From assembly GCA_011523615.1 (NCBI GenBank), contig WTGJ01000027.1, forward strand, positions 76,756 through 140,755: 64,000 nucleotides of DNA. Direction: 5' to 3'. Below the pieces are notes generated by a model. It was not told where the DNA came from. It searched no databases and worked only from the letters and a program-made list of their open reading frames with translations. The DNA comes from Chloroflexota bacterium. Lineage in GTDB: Bacteria; Chloroflexota; Anaerolineae; Aggregatilineales; Phototrophicaceae. A program made the position numbers and the translations under genes. Below, piece by piece: positions 62,277 through 64,000 of this stretch (position 1 is the stretch's first letter; the number at the start of each line of letters is the position of its first letter).

Positions 62277-63892
62277 GAAAAAGCAGCTCCCAACGCATCG
62301 ATCACATCACTGGCGATCACGGAACGAGCCGAGCCAACCCGTTCCTCGGCCTGGATGCCGGCGAGGGCATGGAGGATGCCGCCGGCAATCGCCGCCTCCT
62401 CCGCCTCACAGCCCTGGGCCAAGAAGGCGCTGATGATGCCACTCAGTGCATCGCCAGTGCCCGCGGTCGCCAAAGCAGCCAGCTGGAAGGGCAACACCGC
62501 ATTCGGCCGATTCGGTGACGCGATCACGGTGTAAGCGCCTTTCAGTAACAGGGTGACATCCCAAACTGTGCTGTATCGTGTCGCCAGTTCCCAGCGATTG
62601 CTCTGGATCTCTGCCAGCGATAGACCACTGAGGCGGGCAAATTCGCGCTGATGTGGGGTGATGACTGCCGAGGGCGGGAGTCGTTTGAACCAATCGGGTC
62701 GCTGTGCACAGAGGTTCAGTCCGTCGGCATCGATGACCAGGGGAGGTAAGCGGGTGTCGAGCAATGCCGAGAGGAAATCCAGCGTCTCCGCAGCCAGACC
62801 CATCCCAGGGCCGAGGACGACAGCGTCGACTCTGGGCAAGCGATCTTGGATGATGGGTATCGATCGGGGAGAAAAAGCGCCCTGATCGGGGATGGGCAAC
62901 CACACCGCTTCCAGCAGTTGGCCGGCCAGCACTTCTCGCGCGGCGCTGGGACAAGCGATGTGGATCAATCCTGCCCCACACCGCTGGGCCGCCCTGGCAG
63001 CCAGGGCAATGGCGCCGATGTATTGCTGACATCCGGCGATGATCAACACGCTGCCATTGCTGCGTTTGTCACTGAAATTGCTTCGCACCGGTAGCCGTTT
63101 TCTCAAGGAGTTGGCTGTGATCAGTCGATGAGCAGCCAGATCCGCTTCGGCGAATCTCTCCGTCACTCCCAGTGTGGCCACCGTGATTCGCCCGACAAAT
63201 GGGGCGGAATTCTCACGAAAAAAACCAGGTTTGGGGCTGAGGAAGGTCATCGTTTCATCCGCGCGGAGAATGTGCGGGTCATGCGCTCCCGTGTCGACGT
63301 CGAAACCGCTGGGGCAATCGACAGCGATCAGGTAAGGAGCTGACTGGGTGGGTATGGGCTGAGTCAATTCTACATAGGAGGGTGGCTGAGAAAGCCGATC
63401 CGATAGCGCGTTGCGCACGGTACGCAGCATTTGCACGGCATCTTCCGGTAAAGGGAGGCGCAAGCCAATGCCGAACAAAGCATCGACGATGACATCAGCA
63501 TTTGCCGTCCATTGCGCCAACCGCTTTAGGGCATCCTTTTGCACAGCGCAAAGCGATTCCACACCGGCATGGGCTGCCTGTCGGGCCAAGGGGTCGTCCC
63601 TCTGGCGCAGGAAACAAGCGCTGACTCGGTGGTGGGTGTGGCTGGCGAGTTCTCGTGCGGCAACCAATCCATCCCCGCCATTGTTGCCCGGGCCAACGAG
63701 AAAGAGGATGGAATGGGATGATTGGAGCGGCAAGTGGCTTTGGATGCGATCGGCCAACGCTTTGCCAGCACGCTCCATCATCTCGGCATAAGAAATGCCC
63801 TGAGATGCCGCTTTCTCTTCCAGCTGGCGCAGTGCTTGGGCGCTGAGGATGGGAAATGTATCGCTGCCGGGTGGGGTGGTGAACGAATTCAC
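62252..63892 (-). CDS. nnr: Bifunctional NAD(P)H-hydrate epimerase / ADP-dependent dehydratase
   Basis: The 546-residue protein joins YjeF_N (about residues 12-230: FLVGPGNNGGDGLVAARELA, ALFGIGLRLPLP, AVDCPSGFDVDTG) and the carbohydrate-kinase-like dehydratase (about 260-546: GSVLIIAGCQQYIGAIALAARAAQRCGAGL, VLGPGMGLAAETLDFL, VITPHQREFARLSG, AGTGDALSGIISAFLAQG). It repairs NADHX and NADPHX. The start is a GTG at 63892 that overlaps the preceding stop by 4 bp (GTGA). Confidence 0.95.
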   Translation of the reverse strand: MNSFTTPPGSDTFPILSAQALRQLEEKAASQGISYAEMMERAGKALADRIQSHLPLQSSHSILFLVGPGNNGGDGLVAARELASHTHHRVSACFLRQRDDPLARQAAHAGVESLCAVQKDALKRLAQWTANADVIVDALFGIGLRLPLPEDAVQMLRTVRNALSDRLSQPPSYVELTQPIPTQSAPYLIAVDCPSGFDVDTGAHDPHILRADETMTFLSPKPGFFRENSAPFVGRITVATLGVTERFAEADLAAHRLITANSLRKRLPVRSNFSDKRSNGSVLIIAGCQQYIGAIALAARAAQRCGAGLIHIACPSAAREVLAGQLLEAVWLPIPDQGAFSPRSIPIIQDRLPRVDAVVLGPGMGLAAETLDFLSALLDTRLPPLVIDADGLNLCAQRPDWFKRLPPSAVITPHQREFARLSGLSLAEIQSNRWELATRYSTVWDVTLLLKGAYTVIASPNRPNAVLPFQLAALATAGTGDALSGIISAFLAQGCEAEEAAIAGGILHALAGIQAEERVGSARSVIASDVIDALGAAFSQLESGSV

Positions 63893-64000
63893 GTCTGCCG
63901 ATGGACGATGAAATTTGCCAAATCCAACAACTCATGTTTTGCCGCTGTATCCGGGAGATTGCAAATCGCTTTCTCTGCTTTTGCGATGTGTTGGGCAGCC
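63889..64000 (-). CDS. Polyprenyl diphosphate synthase, C-terminal end (5' truncated)
   Basis: On the minus strand a frame is open from the window edge to a TGA at 63889-63891. It encodes AAQHIAKAEKAICNLPDTAA followed by KHELLDLANFIVHRQT. This fits the C-terminus of trans-polyprenyl synthases (A...A...L..LP.S....L..LA.F...R). Such enzymes condense isopentenyl diphosphate units for quinone or lipid chains. Only 37 residues are visible, so the family is a moderate-confidence call. The stop overlaps the start of nnrDE. Confidence 0.6.
   Translation of the reverse strand, partial: AAQHIAKAEKAICNLPDTAAKHELLDLANFIVHRQT

Noticed and set aside
63495-63935. Alternative frame at the end of the window
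   Set aside because: It overlaps nnrDE in another frame; the true upstream gene is the polyprenyl synthase end that overlaps nnrDE by 4 bp.

Overview
The window looks like a core stretch of a free-living bacterial chromosome, most likely a member of the Chloroflexota (Anaerolineae-like). The evidence is indirect: moderately high GC, a ValS T-box leader, a SUF iron-sulfur operon, ThyX, a group II truncated haemoglobin, many small membrane or zinc-ribbon proteins without clear relatives, and a NuoB-NuoCD-NuoI mini-cluster. There is no transposon, prophage or CRISPR array. The class-level assignment is inference.

Layout. 0-8 kb: the 3' end of an aspartate kinase, aroQ, a lipoprotein, an exported M23 peptidase, valS behind a valine T-box, udk, tRNA-Thr(CGT) and purH. 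8-20 kb: a glycosyltransferase/acetyltransferase pair, argG-argH-ilvE, a NUDIX operon, a SerK/SbnI-like protein, a tail-anchored JAMM protease, a prepilin peptidase and iscS-mnmA. 20-28 kb: eno-pyk, two membrane proteins, yebC-ruvC-ruvA-thyX (each overlapping the next) and a truncated haemoglobin. 28-36 kb: a PstS-like protein; a DnaQ/DinG-type protein whose exonuclease looks intact but whose helicase motor looks dead; a Cys-rich protein; a decayed HAD fused to DinB; a sensorless histidine kinase; an aldehyde dehydrogenase. 36-42 kb: iscX-nuoB-nuoCD-nuoI-mrp, where iron-sulfur maturation genes flank complex I genes. 42-48 kb: a beta-lactamase-fold protein, a NUDIX protein, a four-domain cell-wall hydrolase, a selenocysteine-containing selD and tRNA-Pro(GGG). 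48-53 kb: a peptide-type ABC importer without ATPases. 53-60 kb: sufT divergent from sufC-sufB-sufD-(GH32)-sufS-sufU-Rieske ferredoxin. 60-64 kb: tRNA-His(GTG), an SRPBCC protein, two small membrane proteins, nnrDE and the 3' end of a polyprenyl diphosphate synthase gene.

How the genes fit together. Sulfur and iron-sulfur metabolism is the strongest theme: two cysteine desulfurases (IscS-type coupled to MnmA for tRNA thiolation, SufS in the SUF operon), SufBCD, SufU, SufT, IscX, an Mrp-type ATPase, and clients such as NuoB/NuoI, a Rieske protein and the DinG-like protein. Selenium is used as well, because selD itself carries an in-frame UGA at its catalytic position.

The observations most worth following are the Sec-containing SelD with a hairpin just after the UGA; the DinG-family protein that keeps four Fe-S cysteines and a DEDDh exonuclease but has lost its Walker A, DEAH and motif VI residues; the near-identical basic C-terminal tails on NuoB and NuoI; the GH32 gene inside the suf operon; and several -10 boxes placed 6-9 nt before start codons, which suggest leaderless mRNAs.
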